A stretch of DNA of 64,000 bases from Nelumbo lutea. Its lineage: Eukaryota; Streptophyta; Magnoliopsida; Proteales; Nelumbonaceae. Positions 34,740 through 45,918 of the stretch are shown piece by piece. Where the stretch lies: contig JAKGHH010000001.1 in NCBI GenBank assembly GCA_022828595.1, forward strand, positions 121,780,999-121,844,998, given 5' to 3'. A model generated the notes under the pieces. That model did not search any database. It was not told the DNA's origin and saw only the letters and a list, made by a program, of their open reading frames with translations. The position numbers and the translations under genes were made by a program. The stretch's first letter is position 1. Each line of letters starts with the position of its first letter.

Positions 34740-35268
34740 GCCGATTTCAACCGTTCAGATTTGTTTTGCAAAATATATTTTATATGAGATATAAAAGTAT
34801 ACATGTTATGGTTTCGAAATGATTTGCAAAAGGTTTTAATTCCCGGGATCCATATAAGCAGAGAGTGCAACACTATTCCTTGCAGCTGAGGGAGAGGTCC
34901 TCTCTTGTCTGGTAGTGTGTGATCATTATGGGCTGAGAGGTTAAGTGTAAGACCATTGAAGATAATACCTGATGGGCTAATCTTGCATCTGCCCACAGTC
35001 TCTAGGTGTTACAAGGTGGCTTGGCCAAGGGACCATTTAGGGTAAGTGTTGGGCCCATAGAGCCCATGAGATGGGTTTCAGGGGGTGCACTGTCCATAAC
35101 AGTGTATTCGGCCAGGCCTTATAACAAAGGCTGGGCTGAACCCATGTGGCTGACATGTAGATCAATGTTTGGGTCCCACGCCATACAAGGAAACCCAACT
35201 AGGCAGCAGTTTCAAAGGCTAAGTGAATACATAACCTTAAATGGGCCTTAAGCCCATTTCGATCTGGG
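34740..35268 (+). repeat. copia LTR slice inside gypsy sequence
   Basis: Matches the middle of the copia LTR (the TTTTGCAAAATATATTTTATATGAG block to the GGGCCTTAAGCCCATTTCG block) without either LTR end. It lies exactly between gypsy gag and gypsy RNase H, replacing protease and most of RT. Confidence 0.85.
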
Positions 35269-36020
35269 CTATGCGGTAGGGTCGGTTCTAGGTCAGCGAA
35301 TTGATGAGAAAAGCCGCTTCATCTACCATGCTTCCAAAATGCTGAATGTTGCATAGAGCAATTACATAACTACTAAAAAAGAGCTATTAGCTATTGTATT
35401 TGCTTTAGAAAAATTTAGATCATATTTGCTTGGCTCTAAAGTGATTGTATTTTCTGACCATACAGCTTTGAAATACCTACTGCCAAAGAAGGAGTCAAAA
35501 CCGAGGCTGATAAGTTGGATACTTTTGCTCCAAGAGTTCGATTTAGAGATCAATGATTGAAAGGGAGTTGAAAACTCGGTGGCAGATCACCTAAGTAGGT
35601 TGGTGAAAGATGAGGACTCCTCACCCATCGATGAGTTGTTTTCTGATGAGCAGTTGTTTCCCATGAGAGGTATGGTTCCATGGTATGCTGACATTGGGAA
35701 CTACTTGCTCACCGGATTTTTGCCTAATGACCTTAGCAAATCCATGAAGAACAAAATTAGGTATGAGGCAAAATATTATGTTTGTGATGAACCTTATCTA
35801 TGGAAATTCTGTTCGGATCAAGTGATTAGGAGATATGTCCCTGAGGATGAGCAGATGTCGATTCTAATTTTTGGCCATAATTATGCTTGGGGGGGCCATT
35901 TTGGGCCAAAGAGGACTGCTCAAAAGGTTTTAGATAGTGGGCAGTATTGGGAAACCCTATTTAGAGATGCATACTTGTTTTGTAAAAATTGGGAAAGATG
36001 TCAGCAAACAGGTACACTAT
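35269..36020 (+). pseudogene. gypsy RNase H and integrase start
   Basis: The first part reads the RT/RNase H segment of Athila-like elements: [64 protein letters not shown], with one stop near 35354 and another near 35560. The second part (35579-36031, open) continues into the integrase zinc finger with HNYAWGGHFGPKRTAQKVL and NWERCQQTGTL (HHCC; the first cysteine of the CxxC pair reads N-W). Cut by an LTR at 36021. Confidence 0.88.
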
Positions 36021-37591
36021 TGAAGGGATAGGAAATCCATCAAATGGACGCCCAAGATTGCGGAATAAAGGGGGGCGAATTTCAAAAATGTTTCTTTCCC
36101 TTCAACTGGGAATCGAATTCCCTATTTAGAAAAACATATTTTCAAGGATCATTCTTGAACCATAAACTGAACCAGATCTGAACTAAAATGAGGAGAGAGA
36201 GATACTACCTGATACAGAGAAACAATATCTCTCAATGGAGGTGTTCACGCCCAAGGTAAAAACTAAAATCTGCTCCCATTGAAGATAGCGCAGTGCAAGG
36301 TGGAGCAGAATCAACAGTGTCCTTCCTAAGAACTTGATTCTTCCCAAGAATCACCTAGATGGCTTGTGAATACAACTCCTACCAATCTTTTCTCCAAAAG
36401 ATTGGAATCAAGATCTGATCTTGATTTCTCCCAAGCAATGGAGATCGAACTGCTATAGGCGGCGGCTGCAGGAAGGAGGCGGCTACAGAGAATTTAAAGG
36501 GTGCAGAATTCTCTCCTCTGTGATCTCAGCTCTGAAGACAAGACTGTTGCTGGTGAATGTGTTTTGGATATCTAAAGGCTGCCGCCCCCCCTTCCTTTTA
36601 TAGACTTAAAGGGATCAGCTCCTAATCCCATTAGGAGTTGCTAACCCAAATCATATCTGGATTAGAAGTCCCTTTAAGATAAGGGATAAACCTTATCTTA
36701 TCTGCAGATTAGATCAGCCAGTTCCTAATCTAATTAGGAAGTTTCCAAATCTAAATCTCATTTAGATCTTGGACTCTTTGAATGGATAGGGTGTGGGCCC
36801 AATCCTATCAGCTGATCATATCTCAGAATTCGCCCCCTTAAAGACTAATCAAATTAGCCCAGTTCGAAATGGGCTTAAAGCCCATTTACGGTTATGTATT
36901 CATTAAACCTTCCAAACTGCTGCCTGGTTGGGCGTCCTTGTATGGCGTGGGACCCAAACATTGATCTACACATCAGCCACATGGGTTCAGCCCAGCCTTT
37001 GTTACAAGGCCTGGCCGAATACACTGTTATGGACAATGCACCCCCTGAAACCCATCATATGGGCTCGATGGGACCAACACTTACCCTAAGTGGTCCCTGG
37101 GCCAAGCCACCTTGTAACACCCAGGGACTGTGGGCAGATGCAAGATTAGCCCATCAGGTATTATCCTCAATGGCCTTACACTTAACCTCTCAGCCCATAA
37201 TGATCATACACTACCCGACAAGAGAGGACCTCTCCCTCGGCTGCAAGGAACAGTGTTGCACTCTCTCAAATATGGATCCCGGGAATTAAAACCTTTTGCA
37301 AACATTTCAAAAGCATAATATATATACTCTTATATCTCATATAAAATGTATTTTGCAAAAACAAATCTCAACGATTGAAATCGGCTGCCGGCAGTCTTGG
37401 TTTCCATCAATGAGAGTGCATCCCCGATCATTACCTTTGTCCGACAAAAGGGTTGATCCTGTCACTATGATCACCCACTGAGATGAATTCTCAGACTGTC
37501 CCAACATACCCAGGTTTTGACCCCCGCTAAGGATCTCACTGATTGGTACATCAAAGACAGCCCAATCCGACACCTAGTGCAGTATCATAAT
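36021..37591 (-). repeat. copia-type LTR, right part lost
   Basis: Begins TGAAGGGATAGG, the normal end of this LTR subfamily, with ACTAT to its left as possible target duplication, and runs to ...AGTATCATAA where the G2 LTR starts. About 370 bp of the LTR start are missing. Confidence 0.85.
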
Positions 37592-39212
37592 TGAGGTGTG
37601 GCTCATTGTGACACTAGCAAGTGCACTAGCCGTTCAAGTAATAAAGTAGTGAGTGAAGTATCGTTCCCACGAGGATTTAGAAAACAATTACCAATACTAA
37701 ATTGAACATTTTTTATCTGATCAACAAATAAATCAAAACTCTAATGAAAGCTAAAAGAAATCCTAAATTAAAATCTATCTAAATCATTGGCCCAATTGCC
37801 TTCAATTCAGGTTAGAAGAGTAAGCAGTAAATGTCAATCTCAGAATTCAGCAATCTATCAATTTGGATCATTCGAATGAATCATGATTGAGCCTTGGTTT
37901 GGTAAAACCCCAAGGTCATGAACAGCCTCTCTCAAGCGAATGTTCATCCTATGCATGAGTGACGGTTCTTCTATCTCTAGCAAGAATCTAATCCCCATGC
38001 ATGCATTTCTTCAAACACTTCTAAGGCATCAATTCAAATCTGAATTGATCACCAACTGAATTGTGCAAGTTATCTCTAACCTTGCACTCAATTCAGTTCT
38101 TGAATAGTAGATCTGAATTCTTAGAGTCTCTCTCAAAACACTCTAGGAATTCCAAGCTGTAGATTAATTCGCCCAATCTGAAATTTGCAGATTTGAATTC
38201 TCTTTCAAGCAATTCAGATCTTGCATCTCAGATCTGAGAATTCAGATCTGAGTTTTGAAGGTTAGTTGGCCGAATTGATCTGCAATCACACCCTTATTCA
38301 AGAAACTTCAAGTACAATGCATGATCATTTGAATGAATCAAAAAGAATTAGATTGCTGAACTGAAATTTTACAAGCTGAAATACATCAAGGAAGAATGGA
38401 AACAAGGAGAAAGAAGAAAGAACATATAACTAAGAAACTGAATTCAAATCAAAAGAGAATGAAACTACAAATGATTTATTACAAAAAATCTTTGAATCAC
38501 AATCCCTCAATTCGAACTCACCTTCTTCTTCTAGCTTGCTTGTCTTGAACTTCCTTCAGCCCTTCTTCTTCTTCTTCCTTGCGCTTAGCCTTCTTCTCTT
38601 CTCTTCTCTCAAGGTGGCTGAACCTCTAAGAGTGGGAGAGCTTTCCTCTCAAGCAATTGAACAACTTTCTCCCCTCCTAGAGGCCTCCTTATATAGTTTT
38701 TCAATGGGCTCTTGCCCCTTCTTGAAGAATCTAGAATGGGGTGTATTACACCCCTCATGAACCTTCTAGAGTGCTCCCTCCTTCTCTTCAAGAAACTCCT
38801 AGAAGTTGCCGACCCTAGCTCCCTTTGGTCTGCTATTTTGGCTACTAACTATAGCTTGCTTTTGAGCTCATGTGGTGCTTACACTCTAGGCTTGTTATTG
38901 GGCTAAAAATGGGCCTTCCTTGCTAGCCGAATTCTCCTCATAGCTAGGCTTCTTCCTTGGATTTTCTCAAAGAGTTTCACTTGCTCTTCTTGGGCCGAAT
39001 GAAATTCTCTTGCTCTCATGGCTGGGCCGGGCTGAACTTGATAAATTTTTGGGTTTTCTTTTCTTGCTTTTGCCATTCTTTTTGTTGATTTGGCTCCCCC
39101 TGAAATCTTTCTTGCCAATCAAGCTAAAATACTGGAAAAATTTAATTAAACCATTATAAAATTTCATGCAAGATAACCTCATAAAAATATAGATAAATTT
39201 GTAAGTTCATCA
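37592..39212 (-). repeat. G2 3' LTR
   Basis: TGAGGTGTGGCTCATTG (other copies TGATGTGTGG) to AGTTCATCA, 1621 bp, followed by the polypurine tract. Confidence 0.9.
38689..38696 (-). promoter_or_regulatory. putative TATA box of G2 LTR
   Basis: CTATATAAGG on the minus strand; kept at 49338-49345 and 52474-52481 in the other G2 LTRs. Confidence 0.55.
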
Positions 39213-39252
39213 AATACCCCCACACTTAAGCTTTTGCTTGTCCTCAAGCAAA
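39213..39252 (-). promoter_or_regulatory. G2 polypurine tract with hairpin
   Basis: CTTAAGTGTGGGGGTATT on the element strand, next to the LTR. Beside it, arms TTTGCTTG (39233-39240) and CAAGCAAA (39245-39252) enclose TCCT, a perfect 8-bp stem. Confidence 0.8.
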
Positions 39253-39602
39253 GACATTCAGCCATAAACTTAAATTCCCCCTTCTGTTCTCACCATTTAC
39301 CTGGTGAACTTTTTTAGATAGATTAATGCATTGAGTAGTCGGGAGAACTTTTGTAAGTGCTTAACTCTTATTCTTGCTAAATTACCATTTAAGATATGTA
39401 TCAGATCCGAGGAAAGGAGAATATGAATTCATCATAGTCTAGCCTTCACTCCTAATCTCATATATAAATCAGCTCCTTAATTGTCAAGGTTAATAATCAA
39501 ATTTCACTGAGTTTCACATCATGTAACTAAATCTCAATGAGAGTTCAACTTTAGAGTGCCCTTGGTGAACCTCGATTGTCACCACAATTACTTATTTATA
39601 AG

Positions 39603-39730
39603 GGTGAGGTGCATTTTATTGCTCCATCTCACCTGTTTTTTTTTTTTTTTTTTTTTTCTTTTCTTTTTTTTCTCTTTCGGTGTGAGTGCCATTTTATGCT
39701 CTCATCTCACACTGTTCTCTCTTTTTTTTT

Positions 39731-39765
<35 letters not shown>

Positions 39766-39807
39766 CTTTTTTTGGTGTGAGTGTGCATCTTATGCTCCAT
39801 CTCACAC
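39603..39807. other. three constant-loop hairpins in G2
   Basis: Arms GGTGAG/CTCACC (39603-39608 with 39628-39633), GTGTGAG/CTCACAC (39680-39686 with 39706-39712) and GTGTGAG/CTCACAC (39775-39781 with 39801-39807), each enclosing 19 bases close to GTGCATTTTATTGCTCCAT. Long T runs separate them. Confidence 0.78.
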
Positions 39808-40313
39808 TGGTCACTTGTTTGAGGTAGGTAAATTAGCGACTCATGTTCTAAGCTGCTAGTTTTACTGATTTCAGCTCAGACAATAGCGGAGTCAATTTGG
39901 GCTTTTGTCCTTCTTTGCAGATTATTGGAACCTCAAGAATTAGCATCTTCAGATGTGCACTATGCTCTCTTGACGCATTTAACAATGAAATCAAGGGCTC
40001 CCATACACATGAAGGAGTTTAGGGCGCTAGTCATGCTGAATAAGCATATTCAGCTCCCCTTTTTCTCCTGCATAATATCAAATTGGGTCATTTAAGCAAG
40101 AATAAAAACTTAACAAGTACATCAGTCTCCCTCAACTCATTGAGATTCCTTCTTAAAAAAAATCATCAAATAAATAGTGAATGAACTTGAGGTTCCAAGT
40201 CTTTTTTTTTTTTTTTTTTTTTTTTTTTGTGATGTCATTGCTCTGATGATGTGGTGTCTGGGGTGCATGAGGTGCATGTTTTCAACCCCCATACCCTAGC
40301 CTCGGGCTCACAT

Positions 40314-40350
40314 CCCCCACACTTGAGAATGAACATTGTCCTCAATGTTC
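40314..40350 (-). other. second PPT-like motif plus hairpin, G2
   Basis: CCCCCACACTT at 40314-40324, then arms GAACATTG (40331-40338) and CAATGTTC (40343-40350) enclosing TCCT; a perfect 8-bp stem. Lies 1.1 kb from the LTR-adjacent tract. Confidence 0.7.
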
Positions 40351-40500
40351 GTAGTGTTAGGGAGTCACACTTGCTAGAGCAAACTGAAGAAAAGAAAATG
40401 ATGAACTGTAGTCCTTAAAGAATTGGAATTTTGAGAAAAAGATCTTTATTTTACTAACTAATATTCTAAAAAGATATAAATTGACAAAAAAGATTCCTTA

Positions 40501-42050
40501 AACTTGTTCATGAGGCAAAGCATAAGAGATTATTGGTTATCTAGATAACACAGTGGATGGAGGGGGTAACGTACTGCCCATTAAAATATGGTTTCAGGCG
40601 CTGGACCATAGTTACTTTAAACGTGCCCTGAACTGGTGTGGGTGAGTTCTATAGCCCCATGGGGAAAAACCTGTGAAATGGGTAAAAGGGTCCAGACGAC
40701 CTGGATCTCAGCTTACTGGAAACAAGCGGAGACAGGGAATTATATAACAATACCTGTTGCCACATAAAAGTTCCCGTCTTCAGCAAGTTCTTATCTATGC
40801 CAGTTTTTTATTCTTTCTTTAATAAACTTTGGCATTCTCATAGGTGGTAAGTCTGAATTCATCCAATTCATTAACAATTGCAACCGCCTTTTAGCCTGTG
40901 CGCCTGAATGTCAAAATTTATAGAATTTAAGAGCCCAATAGGCCTTGTGTTCCAATTCAACCTGGTAAAATGGCATGCTTTACCAAAGACCAATCTGTAG
41001 GGGGACATGCCAATAGGTTGTCTTAAATGCAGTTCTGTATGCCATAATTGCATCATCGTAATTTCGATGGACCAATCTTTTCTGGTGGATGCTTACTGTC
41101 TTTTCCAGAATTCTTTTGAGTTCCCTGGTTTAAGGACCCCCCAAAAACTCCACTTGGCCACTGGTTTGAGGGTGATAAGGGTAGCTAATTTATGTGTGAA
41201 TTCCATATTTCTGCATTAACCTCTCAAATTGGCTATTGCAGAAGTGAGTTCCCCTATCACTAATTATAGCTCGCGTGAGTGCCAAATCGGGAGAATAGCT
41301 TCTTTAGGAAGTGTACTACCCTTCCTGAGTCATTTGTTGGTAAAGCCATTGGCTTCTACCCATATTGATACATAGTCAACTGCAACGAGGATTGTACTAT
41401 TCCCAAAAGAATTCAGGAAAGGTCCATGAAATCTATACCCCAAACATCAAAGATTTTCACAGCATGAAAATTAATTGGAAAGGGGCCAATTTCATTCCTG
41501 TCGGGAAATGTTTCCGATCTTTGCGCAATTTGTCCACATGTGGGACACTATACCGATGTGGCATCTTTGAAGAGTGTGGGCCGATAAAAAACCTGATTAG
41601 CAAAAACCTTGGCTGCCGTGGTGACTAAGCTCCAAAATGACCATCCTGCTTCTTATATCCATGGCAAAATTGGAAGACCGAACTCCATTCCTCCTCGGGG
41701 ACACATCTCCTTATGATCTATTCCTGCACACAATTTATACAAGAAGGGTTCCTCCAACAGATAGATATTTTTACTATCAGAAAAGAATTCCTTTTTCTGT
41801 TGATATGAAATGGTTAGGAGGAAGGACTTGTGCTAGCTAGATAATTTGAGCAAAATCAGCATAACCAAGGATATGAGTATTTCTGTATTGAGTACAACTG
41901 CTCATCCGGAAATTTCTTCTCCGAATGTTGCTGGTTATCTCCTCTTTTGAGCTTACCTCAGTGTCCAACCGGGAGAAGGATGGTCAGTAGCCAGGTTTGC
42001 AGCACCCTTCAGGTCTCTAATCTCAATGTCAAACTCTTGCAATAAAAGGA
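40501..42050 (-). pseudogene. G2 integrase
   Basis: Reading the minus strand, an HHCC-like region (CPTCGQIAQ, with stops), the core with AIISDRGTHFCN, a decayed 'IDFMGPFP' block read as ISWTFP after a stop, the block IGMSPYRLVFGKACH typical of Athila-like integrases, and a C-terminal part resembling 'LKSRWSGPF ... VFPHGAIEL'. Integrase would insert element DNA. Many stops and frameshifts are present; no frame exceeds about 90 codons, so the gene is dead. Confidence 0.85.
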
Positions 42051-43250
42051 TCCACCTGATCAGTCTTGGTTTTGAGTTTTGCTTGTAAAGCAAGGTGCCT
42101 TAATGCCGCAGTGATCTGTGTGGACAACAACCTTGGATAATATCAGATATGAAACGAAACTTATCAAGTGCAAATTTATTACTGCTAACAGCTCTCTTTT
42201 CTGTGGTGGATGTAATTGAGTTGGGGTCCAGTCAAGGTTCTGCTAGCAATTAGTAAATTTGGCTGAAAAATGTTTGTTCATTCTTTGTCCTAAACACCAG
42301 CTCCTATAAGCAAAATCACTCGCATCACACATCAATTCAAATGGGAGGGTCCAATCTGGTGCTATCATGATAGGTGCATGGATCAATTTGTCTTTCACAG
42401 ATGTTGAAAGCATGAAGACATTCAAGTTGAAAATTCAAAAGGCACTTCTTTCTGAAGCAAGGTAGATATGGCTTGGAAATTTTTGAGAAATCTTTAATAA
42501 ACCTTCTATAACCAAAACAACAAAAAAAAAAAACAAACAGAATCCGACATGTCCTAAGAAACTTCTCAAAGAACGCTAGATGTTGGGGATGGTAATTTTT
42601 CATCAATGCCTCCACCTTGGCCTTGTCGACTTCTATACCTCTTTGAGAGATCTTGTGTCCAAGCACTATGGCTTCTTTTGCACCATTAAAATGACAATTT
42701 CTCCCAAATTCAACACAAGATGTGTTTCTTTACATCTAGCTAAGCACCTGTTCCAGATTATTCAAACATGCATCAAATGAAGAGCCAAAAACTGAAAAAT
42801 CATCCATGAAGATCTCAATAAATTTTTCAGACATATTAGAAAATATAGACATGCATACATCGCCTGAAAGGTTGGCGGGGCATTGCATAACCCAAAGGGC
42901 ATCCTTCGTATGCAAAGGTTCATATGGGCAAAGTAAAAAGTGGTCTTTTCTTGATCTTTCTGCGTGCAATTGGATCTGGTTATACCCTGAATATCCCATC
43001 CAAGAAACAATAATTAGCTCATTGCCCGGCTAGCCTCTCCAACATTTGATCCATAAATGGGAGAGGGAAATGGTCCTTCCGGGTGGCTTCATTTAATTTT
43101 CTATAGTCAATTACACACACGCCATCCGGTAATGGTTCTAGTAGGGATGAGTTCATTTTTCTCATTTGGAACAACAGTCGTACCCCTTTTTTGGGCACAA
43201 CTTGCACAGGGCTTACCCAAGAACTATCAGAAATAGGATAAATGATCCAG
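42051..43250 (-). pseudogene. G2 reverse transcriptase and RNase H
   Basis: Blocks in order on the minus strand: VIDYRKLNEATRKDHFPLPF with MDQMLERLAGQ (43019-43207), RMPFGLCNAPPTFQ, then in another frame KFIEIFMDDFSVFGSSFD with the catalytic FMDD kept, MLGHKISQRGIEVDKAKVEA and RRFIKDFSKISKP, then APDWTLPFELMCDASDFA and, near 42030-42060, [14 protein letters not shown]. Several frameshifts, including one between the LCNAP and FMDD blocks, and stops disable it. Confidence 0.9.
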
Positions 43251-43883
43251 CATCTAACAACTTAATTATTTCAGCCTTTACCACTTCTTTCATGTTGGGA
43301 TTCAGGCGCCTTTGGGGCTGAACGGAAGGCTTGCTGTCCTCTTCATCAAAATTCTGTGAGTGCAGATTGATGGATTAATGCCTTTGATATCTTCTACCTT
43401 CCAAGCTATAGCATTTTGTGTTCCCGCAGCACTCTTAATAATTTTTCTCTTTGTAAGGGATTCAGTGCTGCGGAATTATCACGGGGAGATCTGATGGTTC
43501 CTCAAAGAAAGCATACTCTAAATGGGATGGTAATTGCTTCAGTTCAAGGGTGGGGGGTTCTTGGGTGATGGCTTACCTTGATGGTCCGGGCAATTTGCCT
43601 AAGTTCTCTAATTTAAGAAACCCCTTTCCCTTGAATTGAGGCTATCATTCAGGTATGCTATCATGAGGTTTATTTCTTCATTTTCTCCTTCTTTAAATTA
43701 TCCCTACTGGAGGCAGAGTTCAAGAGGATCAGTTATTCTATTTACCTAGAAGCATTTACCAATTGTCAATTCAATGGAATCAATCATAAAACAAGAATCA
43801 TCACTAGAGGGTGCATGTTTCATAGCATCAGACATTTTAAAAATTATCTCCTCATCTTGTATCCTAAGGCTGAGTTGTTCTTG
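43251..43883 (-). pseudogene. G2 protease-RT linker, degraded
   Basis: Lies between the retropepsin and RT blocks; minus-strand fragments resemble the linker of Athila-like polyproteins (for example a LNPNMKEVVKAEI-like stretch near 43270-43310), but no sustained frame is left. Confidence 0.5.
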
Positions 43884-44342
43884 TTAGACATCAATCATTG
43901 CTTTTCCGGTAGCCAGGAAAGGTCTCCCTAGGATAAGCGGGACCTCCACATCTTCTTGCATGTCTAACACAATGAAATCAACTAGAAAAATGAATTTGTC
44001 AACTTTAACTAGCACATCTTCTATGATCCCCCTAGGATGTCTAATGGATCTATCAGCCAATTGAAATGCCACTCTAGTGGGTTGGGGTTCATTCAACACC
44101 AATTTCTTGAATATAGAATATTTCATTAAATTGATGCTAGCTCCCAGGTCACATAAAGCTTTTTCAATTTTTAAACTGCCAATGGTACAAGGAATAGTGA
44201 AACTCCCTGGATCTTTGAGTTTCTGAGGCAGCTTGTTCAGAAGGATAGCAGAACATTCCTCATTTAATGCAACTGTAGCCACATCTCCCAGTTTCCTTTT
44301 GTTTGCCAATAATTCCTTCAAAAACCTTGCATAGTGTGGCAT
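43884..44342 (-). pseudogene. G2 aspartic protease domain
   Basis: A 152-codon open stretch with the plant gypsy retropepsin signature: ALCDLGASINLM (D-x-G-A), RSIRHPRGIIEDVLVKVDKF, DVEVPLILGRPFLATGKAMI. It would process the Gag-Pol polyprotein. This is the best-preserved part of G2; it is open over its full domain length, but the flanking frames are broken, hence pseudogene. Confidence 0.88.
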
Positions 44343-45918
44343 CTGGGCTAAAGCATCAGCAAAAGGAATATTAATATGTAAACTTTTAAATATTTCAAGA
44401 AACTAACAAATTGCGTCTCCAATTTTTGTTGCTTCAGACTGTTAGGGTAATGAACTTGTGGTTGTTGGTGCATCCCTTGTTGTGCTTCTGGTTGTTCCGT
44501 CTTCTGTTGTCTGGTTCCAAGGCTTGTTTCTGCCTTGGGTTCAGCCCAATTCTTCTTTTATACCTCTGGCTACTCTTTTCCACTTCTTAAGGTAATAGCT
44601 TGAACCTTCTCTCGTGGATTCACTTCAGTGGTTGCTTGGAAGAGTTCCCGGCAGTCTGGAAGAGATTAATTGTGCCAATTGCCCCACTTGGTTTTCCAGG
44701 TTTTTGATTGAGGTTTCCTGGTTCTGGAACCTAGTTCTGCACCTGCTATAAATTTTGTCATCAGTTCCTCCAAATTGGATTTCGGTTCAGGCTGATGATA
44801 AGTCTGGTGGAATGGCTTGGAAATATGCTGATTTGGCCAGGACTGGTTTGAATGTCCCCTCCATCCTGGATGAAAAGTATGGTGACTCTGGTAACCCTGC
44901 TGTCTTGACGAATTGCTGACATAGTCAACTTGTATCAGTAGATGGTCGGAACTGATTGCCAACTTGGCAGTACTGTACTGATGTGGTCCCCCACACAATT
45001 CACAATTAAGAGGCTGCACATGCATGGCAGCTATCTGCATTTCATCTATTTTCTTACTGAGTGCTCCTATTTGTGTAGATAGTGCTGTATAAGTGTCAAC
45101 ATTATGCAAGCCTTGCTGCTTCCTAGTTTGAGTTCTTTCCGAATGCCATTGATAGTTGTTGGCTGCCATTTCCTCAATAAGTGCATGGGCAACCTCAGGA
45201 GTTTTATTATTTATGGATCCTCCGGCTACAGCACTCTAAATATGTTCTTATTTGAGTCAGTAAGACCATTATAGAAAGTCTGCACTTGCAGCCAAATGGG
45301 GAGGCCATGGTGAGGAACTCTCCTTAACAGCTCCTTGTATCGTTCCCATGACTCATATAAAGATTCCCCCTCTTGCTGGAAAAAAGTAGTGATGTCATTT
45401 CTCATTTTAGCAGATTTAGAAGGGGAAAATATTTAGAGAGAAAATGGCTGGCCATTTCGTCCCACGTAGCTATTGATCCTGCCGGTAACGAATTCAGCCA
45501 TGCTTTGGCTTTATCCTTCAAAGAAAATGGGAATACTCAACCTAATGGCGTCATCACTTACCCCATATGTGTTTGAAGGTGTCACAATTTCTAAAAAGTT
45601 AGAAATGTGTGCATTGGGATCTTCGTGGGCCAATCCACAGAATTGCACCGTGTTTTGAATCATTTGTATGATGGCAGGTTTGATCTCAAAGTTGTTAGCA
45701 GCAAATAATTGGGCCTGATAATGCTGGAGGCAGCTCCAGTGAGAGTGGGTTTGGCATAGTCATCATAGTCCTCTGCTCAAACCATTTCTTGAGCTTCTTG
45801 AGCTTCTTGTGCTTGTGCTTCTTGTCTGACTTGCCTAGCAGCTCTTAAACGGACACGGAGAGTCCGTTCCAATCTCTGGGTCGTAAAGGATCTCTTCCAG
45901 TTCAGGTCTGCTTGTCAT
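44343..45918 (-). pseudogene. G2 Gag
   Basis: Likely start at the ATG complementary to 45916-45918 (MTSRPELEEILYDPEI). After a frameshift follow the arginine-rich RTLRVRLRAARQ region, an alanine/glutamine-rich stretch, the Retrotrans_gag core (LYESWERYKELLRRVPHHGLP, LQVQTFYNGL), then in frame 44666-45169 a knuckle-like CELCGGPHQYSTA and PEPKSNLEELMTKFI. The third knuckle ligand pattern is decayed. Several stops and shifts, for example TAG after the arginine-rich block. Confidence 0.82.

Larger units (their letters stand above)
39253..40500 (-). other. G2 3' non-coding region
   Basis: About 1.2 kb without coding sequence. It holds three constant-loop hairpins (39603-39807), long T runs that would be A runs in element RNA (39637-39657, 39722-39765, 40202-40228), and a second polypurine-like motif with hairpin (40314-40350). 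Confidence 0.75.

Noticed and set aside
38536..38906. Leucine-rich frames in G2 LTRs (also at 49185 and 52321)
   Set aside because: They lie inside the LTR opposite to element transcription and recur with the LTR; no support as genes.
39556..39827. Phe-rich open frames across the T runs
   Set aside because: Homopolymer artefact; no protein-like composition.
39253..40500. Possible env-like gene downstream of G2 integrase, as in some Athila elements
   Set aside because: No sense-strand frame of useful length and no transmembrane-type segment here; only hairpins and homopolymer runs.
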